Below are positions 16,331 to 24,259 of a stretch of DNA of 64,000 nucleotides, in pieces. Origin of the DNA: Pseudonocardia sp. (lineage in GTDB: Bacteria > Actinomycetota > Actinomycetes > Mycobacteriales > Pseudonocardiaceae). Every line of letters begins with the position of its first letter. Position 1 is the stretch's first letter. A program made the translations under genes and the position numbers. The stretch covers positions 18,605 to 82,604 of the forward strand of contig JAOZVV010000018.1 in the NCBI GenBank assembly GCA_025869365.1. Reading direction: 5' to 3'. Under the pieces are notes generated by a model, which was not told the origin of the DNA, did not search any database, and was given only the letters and a program-made list of their open reading frames with translations.

Positions 16331-17860
16331 TCAGCGGTACAGGTCGACCACCGCGCGCTTGACCAGCTTGCCCGTCGGCGTGCGGGGCAGCGACTCGACG
16401 AAGTCCACCGTGCGGGGGCTCTTGTAGTGCGCGATCCGGTCCCGGACGAACGCGAGCAGCTCGGCCTCGAGGTCGGGGCTCCCGTCCCGACCCGGCGCCG
16501 GCACGACCACCGCCTTGACCTGTTCGCCCATCTCCTCGTCCGGCACCCCGATCACGGCGATGTCGTGCACCGCGGGGTGCAGGGCGAGGCAGTCCTCGAT
16601 CTCCTGCGGGTAGATGTTCACCCCGCCCGAGATGATCATGAAGGACTTCCGGTCCGTGAGGAACAGCCAGCCGTCCTCGTCGACGTAGCCGATGTCCCCG
16701 GTCGTCGTCCAGGTCGGATGGTCCGGGTGCTGCGCGGAGCGGGTCTTCGCCTCGTCCCCGTGGTACCGGAAGGGCACCTCGTCGCGCTCGAAGTAGATCG
16801 TGCCGATGCCCCCGGGCGGGAGCTCGACACCGTCGTCGTCGCAGATCCGCAGGACGCCGACGGCGGCCTGCCCGACCGAGCCGGGGTGCTCCAGCCACTG
16901 CGCGGAGCTGATCCGGGTGGAGCCGATGGACTCGGTGGAGCTGTAGTACTCCTCGAGCACCGGGCCCCACCACTCGATCATCGCCCGCTTGACCTCCACC
17001 GGGCAGGGCGCGGCGGCGTGCACCGCGACCTTCAGGCTGGACAGGTCGTAGCGCTCGCGCACCTCCTCGGGCAGCTTGAGCATGCGGACGAACATCGTCG
17101 GCACCCACTGGCTGTGCGTGATCCGGAAGCGCTCGATGTCCGCCAGCGCCTGCTCGGCGTCGAACCGGTCCGCGATGACCAGCGTGCCGCCGAGAACGTG
17201 GATCATGGCCCCGAACCGCAGCGGGGCGGAGTGGTACTGCGGCGCGGGTGAGTAGTAGACGGTGTCCGGCCCGAACCCGTAGGCCGGCCCGAACGCCGCG
17301 ACGACGGTGTTGCCCGCCTCGTCGACGCGACGCTCCGGCAGCGCGGACTCGATCCCCTTGGGACGCCCGGTGGTGCCGGAGGAGTACAGCATGTCCGCGC
17401 CGCACGGCTCCTCGTCCAGCACGCCCGCGGGCTGTGTGGCGAGCGCGGCCTCGTAGTCCTCGTGCCCCTCGACGGCACCGCCGACGGCCAGCCGCCGCTC
17501 CACCTTCGGGGTCAGCGGGACGACCGCCTCCGCCGCCGCGGCGAGGCCGGCGCTCACCACGAGCACCCGCGCCTCGCAGTCGTCGACGATGTAGGCGATC
17601 TCCGGCGGCGACAGGTGGTGGTTGACGGCGGTGACGTAGAGCCCGGAGCGCAGCGCCGCCCAGTAGACCTCGAACACCTCAGGCGAGTTCTCCAGGACCA
17701 TCGCGATGTGGTCCCCGCGGCGCAGTCCGTGGGCCGCGAGCACCCGCGCGAGCTGCGACGACCGGTCGTCGAGCTCGCGGTAGGTGCGGACGCGGCCGTC
17801 TCCCGCCATCACGATCGCGGGCTTGTCCGGCGTGAGGCGGGCGAAGGTACCGGGGTACAT
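16331..17860 (-). CDS. AMP-forming acyl-CoA synthetase
   Basis: 509 residues from ATG at 17860. ATG at 17902 would add 14 residues, but neither start has a clear ribosome site. It adenylates a carboxylic acid and transfers it to CoA. ANL-superfamily motifs are present: MLYSSGTTGRPKGIES (P-loop), YYSSTESIG (A5), TGDIGYVDEDGW (A7), DRKSFMIISGGVNIYPQEIE (hinge) and the catalytic Lys in PTGKLVKRA. Chain-length specificity cannot be read. It lies immediately 5' of the alcohol dehydrogenase operon, on the same strand but downstream of it, so it may be read through from that operon. Confidence 0.9.
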   Translation of the reverse strand: MYPGTFARLTPDKPAIVMAGDGRVRTYRELDDRSSQLARVLAAHGLRRGDHIAMVLENSPEVFEVYWAALRSGLYVTAVNHHLSPPEIAYIVDDCEARVLVVSAGLAAAAEAVVPLTPKVERRLAVGGAVEGHEDYEAALATQPAGVLDEEPCGADMLYSSGTTGRPKGIESALPERRVDEAGNTVVAAFGPAYGFGPDTVYYSPAPQYHSAPLRFGAMIHVLGGTLVIADRFDAEQALADIERFRITHSQWVPTMFVRMLKLPEEVRERYDLSSLKVAVHAAAPCPVEVKRAMIEWWGPVLEEYYSSTESIGSTRISSAQWLEHPGSVGQAAVGVLRICDDDGVELPPGGIGTIYFERDEVPFRYHGDEAKTRSAQHPDHPTWTTTGDIGYVDEDGWLFLTDRKSFMIISGGVNIYPQEIEDCLALHPAVHDIAVIGVPDEEMGEQVKAVVVPAPGRDGSPDLEAELLAFVRDRIAHYKSPRTVDFVESLPRTPTGKLVKRAVVDLYR

Positions 17861-17956
17861 CAGGCCGTCCGGGCGAGATCGTCGTCGATGCGCACGACCC
17901 ATTCTTAACAAACGATCGACCGGTTCGGAACGGGCGCGGGCCCGCGTCACGGCAGG

Positions 17957-17995
17957 GGTCAGGGCACGGGGTCAGGGCACGGGGTCAGGGCACGA
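17957..17995. repeat. 13-bp tandem repeat, three copies, spanning the adh stop codon
   Basis: Three consecutive copies of GGTCAGGGCACGG (last base differs in the third) at 17957, 17970 and 17983. On the minus strand the repeat reads GTGCCCTGACCCC, so the terminal Val-Pro-stop of the alcohol dehydrogenase gene has been copied twice downstream. Confidence 0.9.
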
Positions 17996-19010
17996 GGATC
18001 GCCCGGCCGCGCACCCGCCCCGCGTCCAGGTCGTCGATCGCGTCCTGGAACTTCTCCAGCGGGTAGGTGCTGGTGTGCAGGGTGACCAGCCCGCGGGCGG
18101 CGAGCTCCATCAGGTCGCACAGGTCGTTGTAGCTGCCGACCAGGTTCCCGACCACGGTGATCTCGCTGGAGACCAGGTCGATCGTCGGGACGTCGAGGTT
18201 CTCCCCGTAGCCGACGACGTGGTAGTCCCCGGCCTGTGTGAGCATCCGCAGGCCCTCGGCCGTGCTGCCGCCCTCGCCCACGAAGTCGACCACGACCTCC
18301 GCGCCTTCGCCGCGGGTGAGCTCCAGGACCCGCTCCACCTGCCCGCCGTCGGCGACGATCCCCTCGTCCGCCCCGATCTCCGCGGCCAGCGCCACGGCGT
18401 CCGGGTTGCGGTCCAGCACCACGATCCGGGCGGCGGTGCTCGCCTTGAGCACCTGGATCCCGATGTGTCCCAGCCCGCCCGCGCCGATCACGACGCAGGT
18501 GTCCCGGGGCCCGAGCCGCCGCGCCGCCTTCGCCGCCGCGTGGTAGGCGGTGAGGCCGGCGTCGGCGAGCGCGGCGACGTCCGCGGGTTCCAGCGAGTCG
18601 TCCAGCTTGACCACGCTGCGGGCCGAGGTCCGCAGGTACTCCGCGTACCCACCGTTCGTGTCGATGCCCGGGAACTGCGAGCGGGTGCAGTGCACGTCGT
18701 CGCCGGACCGGCAGGCACGGCACAGCCCGCAGGTGATCAGCGGGTGCACGATCACCTTGTCGCCCTCGGCGACGTTGGTGACGGCGCTGCCGACGGCCGT
18801 CACCCAGCCCGCGTTCTCGTGGCCGATCGTGTACGGCAGCGTGACGCCGGACTTCTGCTCCCACTGACCTTCGAGGATGTGCAGGTCCGTCCGGCACACC
18901 CCCGCGCCGCCGATCCGCACGATCACGTCGTGCGGCTCGACGACCGTCGGCACGGGGAGCTCGGTCAGCTCCAGGTTCCGGTGGTAGCCGACGACCTGCA
19001 CGGCCCTCAC
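17985..19010 (-). CDS. Zinc-dependent NAD(P) alcohol dehydrogenase, propane-cluster type
   Basis: 341 residues, GTG start at 19010 overlapping the previous stop (GTGA). Medium-chain dehydrogenase with catalytic zinc ligands in GVCRTDLH and GHENAG, four structural-zinc cysteines in CGLCRACRSGDDVHC, and the Rossmann loop GAGGLGHIGIQVLKA. The N-terminal text (RAVQVVGYHRNLELTELPVP) closely recalls the dehydrogenases of actinobacterial propane/acetone monooxygenase clusters, which oxidise secondary or primary alcohols made by the oxygenase. It is the last gene of a three-gene operon with MIP18/DUF59 and amidohydrolase genes. Recognition is from memory of the family. Confidence 0.88.
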   Translation of the reverse strand: MRAVQVVGYHRNLELTELPVPTVVEPHDVIVRIGGAGVCRTDLHILEGQWEQKSGVTLPYTIGHENAGWVTAVGSAVTNVAEGDKVIVHPLITCGLCRACRSGDDVHCTRSQFPGIDTNGGYAEYLRTSARSVVKLDDSLEPADVAALADAGLTAYHAAAKAARRLGPRDTCVVIGAGGLGHIGIQVLKASTAARIVVLDRNPDAVALAAEIGADEGIVADGGQVERVLELTRGEGAEVVVDFVGEGGSTAEGLRMLTQAGDYHVVGYGENLDVPTIDLVSSEITVVGNLVGSYNDLCDLMELAARGLVTLHTSTYPLEKFQDAIDDLDAGRVRGRAILVP

Positions 19011-19720
19011 GAGGCGGCTTCCTTCATGACGGGGTCTCCTCCACGGGACGGCTCGTCGGGGTAGCGGGTGGCCAGCAGGCCGCGGCAGAAATGCGCGTTG
19101 CCGTCGATCGAGATGCGGGTGGCGCGGGCCATCCGCAGCCGCAGCGGGACCTCCTCGGCCCGGTAGGTCGTGCCCGCGTGGTCGACGAGCACCGGGAGCC
19201 CGGGCCCGGCGCCCAGCCCGATCGCCGCCCGACGGCGGAGCAGGGCCCGGGTGGCGTCGTCGTCCGGGAGATCGCCGAGGGTGACGTCGCCCAGGTCCGC
19301 CTCGGCGAGCCCGGCGCGGAGCATCCGGGTCAGCACCCGTTCCATCGCCGCCGTGTGGGCCTTGCGGCGGAAGGTCTCCCGCAGCCCGTCGAGGCTGTCC
19401 TCCGCCTCGTGGGCGAAGGTGCCGCGGTAGCCGGCGTCGGCGGCCAGGCCCCGGTTGATCAGCTCGGAGTCGTGGTGGTCGTCCAGCTCGACGACCACCT
19501 CACGGGTCCACGGGAGCGCGACGAGCGCGTCCTTGCTGTCGGAGGCCATGAGGTAGGCGAAGTTCGGCGAGCAGAAGCTGGTCGGCAGCCGCAGGTGCAC
19601 GGTGACCCGGCCGCCGTCGACGTCGAGGGACCGCACGAAACCGAGCTCGGTGATCGGCTCGTCCAGCTCGGGGTCGATCACGGCGTCCAGCGCGGCCAGG
19701 GCCTGCTCACGGCTCCCCAT
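19007..19720 (-). CDS. MIP18/DUF59 iron-sulfur assembly-type protein
   Basis: 237 residues, ATG at 19720 overlapping the amidohydrolase stop (ATGA). The first ~100 residues are a MIP18 (DUF59) domain: ALDAVIDPELDEPITELGFVRSLDVDGGRVTVHLRLPTSFCSPN, with a single conserved-type Cys. MIP18 proteins help insert Fe-S or metal centres. The C-terminal ~130 residues are of unrecognised fold. The same gene is a regular member of propane/acetone monooxygenase operons, where it is thought to help mature the oxygenase. Here no oxygenase is next to it. Confidence 0.8.
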   Translation of the reverse strand: MGSREQALAALDAVIDPELDEPITELGFVRSLDVDGGRVTVHLRLPTSFCSPNFAYLMASDSKDALVALPWTREVVVELDDHHDSELINRGLAADAGYRGTFAHEAEDSLDGLRETFRRKAHTAAMERVLTRMLRAGLAEADLGDVTLGDLPDDDATRALLRRRAAIGLGAGPGLPVLVDHAGTTYRAEEVPLRLRMARATRISIDGNAHFCRGLLATRYPDEPSRGGDPVMKEAAS

Positions 19721-20733
19721 CAGGCCACCGCCGCGGCCTGCGGCTCCTCGCGCGGGAGCTGCAGCTCGGCGGGGACCGGGATGTCGTACATCGCGGCGGC
19801 GTTGAGGCCGAGGATCTTCTTCTTCTGCTGGGTGGTCAGCGGCGCGTACTCGGAGAGCTCCTCGGGGATCTGGAAGTCCACGAAGCGCTCGACGAGCCAG
19901 CGCGGGGTCCAGATCGCGTAGTCGCTGGAGAACTGGATCCGGTCCTCGCCGATCCAGTACAGCAGCTCGCCGATGATCTGGCCGAAGTACTTGGGCCGGG
20001 TGTGGATGAACGGCATCGCGACCGCGAGCCCGGCGTGCACGTTGGGTTCCTGGGTGGCGATCCAGCAGAAGTCCTCGAGGCGCGGTAGCCCGCAGTGCTC
20101 GACGACGAAGTTGAGGTCGGTGAAGTCGGTGGCGACCTTGTCGACGTCGGCGACGTCGAAGGCGTCGCGGTCGAGCGGGCGGATGGTGGGGCCCTTGTGG
20201 ATGTGGATGTTCTTGATGCCCAGTTCCTGGGCGGCCTCGAGGTAGCGGTAGGACCAGATGTCGTCGAGTTTCCAGCCGCGGGAGTCCCCGTGCCACTCCG
20301 CGGTGTAGAGCTTGGCGCCCTTGAGGTCGAAGCGTTTCGCGTCCTCGCGCAGTTGCTTGAGGCCCTGCTCGCCGAAGCGGGGGTCCCAGTTGTGGTTGTA
20401 GGTCAGCTTGTCGGGGTGGGCCTGGGCGAGGGCGAAGGCCTCCTCGGTCTGGCCGAACCCGTTGAGGTAGAACTCGCCGAGCGCGGCCGGTTGGAAGATC
20501 GCGTGGTCGACGTGGCCCTCGTCGAAGATGTCCTTCATCAGCCGGTCCCCGCCCTGGTAGAGGTAGTCCTCGTAGGACCAGACCTCGGACTCGGGGCTGA
20601 GGTTGCGGTGGTAGTCGTAGAAGCAGTCGATGAACTGCTTGCCGTGGATGTTGCGCAGGTTCTGCGGCCGCGCGTCCCACAGGGCGATGTGGGCATCGAC
20701 GATGAAGTAGTTCTCGTCGTCCTTCGAATACAT
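19720..20733 (-). CDS. Amidohydrolase (Amidohydro_2), propane-cluster type
   Basis: 337 residues, ATG at 20733 with AAGGGAG upstream. TIM-barrel metal hydrolase fold, with HKGPTIRP, VVEHCGLPRLEDF and FSSDYAIW supplying the later His/His/Asp ligands. The first metal motif, normally DxHxH, reads DAHIALW, so the second histidine is replaced by Ala. That could mean altered metal binding, or simply a trait of this subgroup. It is the first gene of the amidohydrolase-MIP18-ADH operon, divergent from a Fis-type activator. Its substrate in such clusters is not known to me. Confidence 0.82.
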   Translation of the reverse strand: MYSKDDENYFIVDAHIALWDARPQNLRNIHGKQFIDCFYDYHRNLSPESEVWSYEDYLYQGGDRLMKDIFDEGHVDHAIFQPAALGEFYLNGFGQTEEAFALAQAHPDKLTYNHNWDPRFGEQGLKQLREDAKRFDLKGAKLYTAEWHGDSRGWKLDDIWSYRYLEAAQELGIKNIHIHKGPTIRPLDRDAFDVADVDKVATDFTDLNFVVEHCGLPRLEDFCWIATQEPNVHAGLAVAMPFIHTRPKYFGQIIGELLYWIGEDRIQFSSDYAIWTPRWLVERFVDFQIPEELSEYAPLTTQQKKKILGLNAAAMYDIPVPAELQLPREEPQAAAVA

Positions 20734-20818
20734 GAGGGCTCCCTTGCGTGGCGGTCGTCGGCACGTCGTGTCCGGCGGAGACGCTAGGCAGCGCGCGAGC
20801 CGCGCGGGGACGATCAGG

Positions 20819-20842
20819 GTCTCAACCTGAGACGCGGGTCTC
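20819..20842. promoter_or_regulatory. Candidate operator for the Fis-type activator
   Basis: Two overlapping perfect palindromes: GTCTCA-ACC-TGAGAC (20819-20833) and GAGAC-GCGG-GTCTC (20829-20842). They sit centrally in the 168-bp divergent gap between the amidohydrolase operon and the activator gene. A dimeric Fis-type HTH protein is the obvious candidate ligand. Confidence 0.6.
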
Positions 20843-20901
20843 CCCAGCTCACGCGGCTCCTGTGTCAGAGTCGGGTCACGAGCGCTCGAGGAGGTGCGCA
20901 G

Positions 20902-22323
20902 ATGGACGAGCTCCAGCGAACCGGGGTCGCGACGCCGCGGCTCTCCGCGTCCTGGCGCCGCAGCGAGAGCTACGGGATCCCGCTGGACACGATCAACCCG
21001 GCGTTCAGCGGCGGCGTCGACGACCAGTCCCTGTTCTACGAGTGCGGCCAGGAGGTCCTGCGCGGGCTGCGGGACACCCTCGCCGGCGAACCCGTCAGCC
21101 TCATGCTCACCGATCACGACGGCCTCGTCCTGAGCCGGGTGTGCGACGAGGACGCGCTGGTCAAGGCCCTGGACCGCACCTACCTCGCCCCCGGCTTCGC
21201 CTTCTCCGAGCGCGAGGTCGGCACCACCGGCCTCGGCCTCGCGCTGGCGGACCGCACCGCGTCCCTCGTCCGCGGCGACGAGCACTACTGCACCGGCCTG
21301 TGGGGCTACACCTGCGCCGCGGTGCCGGTGATGGACCCCGTGCACGGACGGTTGCTCGGCAGCGTCAACCTCACGACCTGGTCGCAGAAGTCCGACGGCC
21401 TGCTGCTCGCCCTCGCGCAGATGGCGGCCGGGCACACCTCGGCGCTGATGCTGGCGCGCGGGCGGGGCGCCGAGCCACGCCCGACCGCCCGCGGCGAGGT
21501 GTTCCGGGTCTTCACCGCGCCCGGCGAACCGGCGCCGCCACCGGAGCTCGGCGGCCCGTGGGAGAGCGCACTGGCCGAGGTCGTGGAGGCGTTGCGCGCC
21601 GAGCACGCCGTCTGCGTCGTCGGGGAGCCCGGCGCCGGCAAGGCCGCGCTGCTGGCCACCGCCCTGCGCCGGGTGCGGCGGGAGCACCGCATCCTCAACG
21701 CCCGCCCCCCGGCCCCGAGCGACGCGGAGTCCTGGCTCGCGCTCTGGACCCCCGAGCTCGCCAAGGAACGCACCAGCGTCATCGCCTGCGGGGTGGACAC
21801 GCTGCCGTCCTGGGCCGCCACCGAGCTCGCGGAGATCGTCACCGCGGCCCCGCACGCGTCGCTCTCGGTCACCGCCGCCGAGGCCGGGGCGATCCCGGAA
21901 CCGCTCGCCCGGCTCGTCGACGTCGTGGTGGAGGTGGCGCCGCTGCGTCAGCGCCCGGACGACGTCCTCCCGCTCGCCGAGCACCTCGGCCGCCGGGCCC
22001 GGGGGCGCGCGGTCCGGTTCACCCCCGCGGCGGTCAGGGCGATGCGCAGCTACGCCTGGCCGGGCAACGTCGAACAGCTCCGCCGCGTCGTCCGGGAGGC
22101 CGTGACCAGGAGCGACGTGATCGACGCCAGGCACCTCGCCCCCGAGGTGCTGTGCGGCCCGACGCACACCCTGACCCGGCTCGAGGTGCTCGAACGGGAC
22201 GAGATCGCCCGCTGCCTCGCCGCACCGGGCATGACCGTCACCCGGGCCGCGGAGATCCTGGGCGCGAGCCGGGCCACGCTCTACCGCAAGATCGACCGCT
22301 ACGGGATCCCGCTGCCGCAGTAG
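20902..22323 (+). CDS. Fis-family transcriptional activator lacking the sigma-54 loop (MimR/AcoR-like)
   Basis: 473 residues, ATG at 20902 with AGGAGG 7 nt upstream. The N-terminal ~200 residues are a GAF-type sensor region (SASWRRSESYGIPLD, FSEREVGTTGLGLALADRT, LGSVNLTTWSQKSDG). A shortened AAA+ region follows, with Walker A GEPGAGKAA. A Fis HTH is at the end (VTRAAEILGASRATLYRKIDRYGI). The GAFTGA loop needed for sigma-54 contact is absent and Walker B is weak, so it probably works with ordinary sigma factors. Relatives activate acetone/propane or acetoin genes. It is divergent from the amidohydrolase-MIP18-ADH operon. Confidence 0.85.
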   Translation: MDELQRTGVATPRLSASWRRSESYGIPLDTINPAFSGGVDDQSLFYECGQEVLRGLRDTLAGEPVSLMLTDHDGLVLSRVCDEDALVKALDRTYLAPGFAFSEREVGTTGLGLALADRTASLVRGDEHYCTGLWGYTCAAVPVMDPVHGRLLGSVNLTTWSQKSDGLLLALAQMAAGHTSALMLARGRGAEPRPTARGEVFRVFTAPGEPAPPPELGGPWESALAEVVEALRAEHAVCVVGEPGAGKAALLATALRRVRREHRILNARPPAPSDAESWLALWTPELAKERTSVIACGVDTLPSWAATELAEIVTAAPHASLSVTAAEAGAIPEPLARLVDVVVEVAPLRQRPDDVLPLAEHLGRRARGRAVRFTPAAVRAMRSYAWPGNVEQLRRVVREAVTRSDVIDARHLAPEVLCGPTHTLTRLEVLERDEIARCLAAPGMTVTRAAEILGASRATLYRKIDRYGIPLPQ

Positions 22324-22336
22324 GCCCGCTCACGGG

Positions 22337-22384
22337 GGTCCGGCCCGGGGCGGTTCCGCGGCGTGCGGCCGGCGGGGCCGGACC
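22337..22384. terminator. Hairpin between converging genes
   Basis: 10-bp perfect arms GGTCCGGCCC (22337-22346) and GGGCCGGACC (22375-22384) around a GC-rich 28-nt loop, placed between the Fis activator stop and the convergent acyl-CoA synthetase stop. It is a plausible shared terminator. The large loop makes it weaker than others here. Confidence 0.45.
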
Positions 22385-22436
22385 TGCGACCGGGGCGGCG
22401 CAGCCGGAGTGGCGTCACCGCCGAACCGTCACGGCC

Positions 22437-24053
22437 TCAGGAGGCGAGGTCCGCGTGCTGAACACGGAGGTCCTTCTTCAGGATCTTGCCGCTGGGGTTC
22501 TTGGGCAGGGACTCGGCGAACACGACGTACTTGGGCCGCTTGTAGCCCGCGAGGACCTCCCGGGCGTGCGCGTTCACCTGCTCCTCGGTGAGCGTCACCC
22601 CCTTCCTGGCCACGACGACCGCGGTGACGGCCTCGATCCAGTGCGGGTGACTGATCCCGAACACCGCGACCTCGGCCACGCCGTCGAGCAGGTAGAGGGC
22701 CTCCTCCACCTCGCGGGAGGCCACGTTCTCACCGCCCGTCTTGATCATGTCCTTCTTGCGGTCGACGACGGCGAGGTAGCCGTTCTCGTCGATGACCCCG
22801 AGGTCCCCGGAGTGGAACCAGCCGTTCCGGAAGGCCCCGGCCGTCTTCTCCTCGTCGTTGTAGTAGCCGAGCGCGGCGTGCGGGCTGCGGTGCACGATCT
22901 CGCCGACCTCACCGGACGGGAGCTCCGCGTCCTCGTCGTCGACGACGCGGGTCTCGACGTTCAACGACGCCCGGCCCGCGGATCCGGCGTGCGGCAGCTG
23001 CTCGTCCGGGCGCAGGATCGTGGCGAGCGGCGCCATCTCGGTCTGGCCGTAGAAGTTCCAGAACCGGACGTCCGGGAGCCGGCGGGAGAGCTCGCGCAGC
23101 ACCTCGACGGGCATCGCGGACGCCCCGTAGTAGCCCTTGCGCAGGCTTGAGAGGTCCCGGGTGTCGAAGTCCGGGTGGCGCAGCAGGGAGATCCACACCG
23201 TGGGCGGGCAGAAGAGCTTGGTGACCTTCTCCCGCTCGACCGTGGCCAGCAGGGTCGCCGGGTCCGGCCCGGGCAGGATGATGCTCGTCGCGCCCAGGTA
23301 GACGTCGACCGAGAAGAAGCAGTCCAGCTGCGCGCAGTGGTACATCGGCAGCGTGTGCACCTCGACGTCGTCGGCGCTCATCCCGCCGTCGATGGTGCAC
23401 GAGACGTACTGCGCGATCAGCGACCGGCTGGAGAGCATGACGCCCTTCGGCCGGGACTCGGTGCCGGAGGTGTACATCAGGCGCAAGGGGTCGTCGTCCG
23501 CGACGAGGACCTCCGGCGAGGCGGCGTCACCGGCATCGATCCAGGAGTCGACGTCCTCCCAGCCCTGCGGCGCCGCACCACCGGCCGCCGTGACGACCCC
23601 GCGCACGCCGCCCTGCACCCCCGCCGAGGCGAGGGCCTTCTCCGCAGTGGGGACCAGTGCGTCCTCCGAGACCATCCCTACCGCACCGGAGTGCCCGAGG
23701 ATGAAGGCGATCTCCTCCGCGCCGAGCATGAAGTTCACCGGCACCAGCACCACGCCCAGCTTCGCGGTGGCGAAGGCCAGCACCGCGAACTGCCAGGAGT
23801 TGTGCGAGAGCAGCGCCAGCCGGTCGCCCTTCGCCAGGCCCTTCCCGGCCAGCGTGTTCGCGCAGCGGTTCACCGCGGCGTCGAACTCGGCGAACGTGGC
23901 CCGGCGCTCCCCCGCGACCACGGCAAGCTTGTCCGGGTACCGCAGGGCGGTGCGGCGCAGGAGGTCACCGACCGAGTGCTGGCGCGCACGGGCGATCGAC
24001 TCGGCGGTCTCGGGCGTGAAGGGCGTGGGGTCGGACACCTGCGCATCCTGCAC
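22437..24053 (-). CDS. AMP-forming fatty acyl-CoA synthetase
   Basis: 538 residues from ATG at 24053. GTG at 24038, preceded by AGGA at 7 nt, is an equally likely start (533 residues). ANL-superfamily enzyme: MYTSGTESRPKGVM (P-loop), FYGQTEMAP (A5), HSGDLGVIDENGYLAVVDRKKDMIKTGGEN (A7/A8 region) and PSGKILKKDLR with the adenylation Lys. The SGTESRPKG variant and LPMYHCAQLD segment are typical of actinobacterial fatty-acyl synthetases. It converges with the Fis activator and is divergent from the YdeP-type oxidoreductase. The substrate is unknown. Confidence 0.9.
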   Translation of the reverse strand: MQDAQVSDPTPFTPETAESIARARQHSVGDLLRRTALRYPDKLAVVAGERRATFAEFDAAVNRCANTLAGKGLAKGDRLALLSHNSWQFAVLAFATAKLGVVLVPVNFMLGAEEIAFILGHSGAVGMVSEDALVPTAEKALASAGVQGGVRGVVTAAGGAAPQGWEDVDSWIDAGDAASPEVLVADDDPLRLMYTSGTESRPKGVMLSSRSLIAQYVSCTIDGGMSADDVEVHTLPMYHCAQLDCFFSVDVYLGATSIILPGPDPATLLATVEREKVTKLFCPPTVWISLLRHPDFDTRDLSSLRKGYYGASAMPVEVLRELSRRLPDVRFWNFYGQTEMAPLATILRPDEQLPHAGSAGRASLNVETRVVDDEDAELPSGEVGEIVHRSPHAALGYYNDEEKTAGAFRNGWFHSGDLGVIDENGYLAVVDRKKDMIKTGGENVASREVEEALYLLDGVAEVAVFGISHPHWIEAVTAVVVARKGVTLTEEQVNAHAREVLAGYKRPKYVVFAESLPKNPSGKILKKDLRVQHADLAS

Positions 24054-24095
24054 GACCGCGAGTCCGGTTAGCCAGACCCCGCCCGGATGCGCGCC

Positions 24096-24155
24096 GCGGA
24101 GCCATGACGCGGTTCCCCGCGCCGTTTTCCCACGTCGTGGGGCGATGACGGGGAT
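24096..24155. repeat. Degenerate 41-bp repeat, family A
   Basis: Two diverged units exactly 41 bp apart: GGAGCCATGACGCG beginning at 24098 and GGGGCGATGACGGG at 24139. The first differs from the 6457-6470 copy (GGCTCCATGACGCG) only at the AG/CT pair that also varies among other copies. It occupies the middle of the 206-bp divergent gap before the molybdopterin oxidoreductase. Confidence 0.5.
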
Positions 24156-24259
24156 CCGTCGGCGCTGCGCGACACGGCGGGGGGGCGCCGCTGCGCGGGA
24201 ACCTAGACTCTGGGGTCAGGTGGCCCACGGGCCCCGGACCGCGACTCACGGAGGCTCGT

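Noticed and set aside
20902..22323. Genuine sigma-54-dependent enhancer-binding protein
   Set aside because: The GAFTGA loop is absent, the AAA+ region is shortened and Walker B is weak. Actinobacteria also generally lack RpoN.
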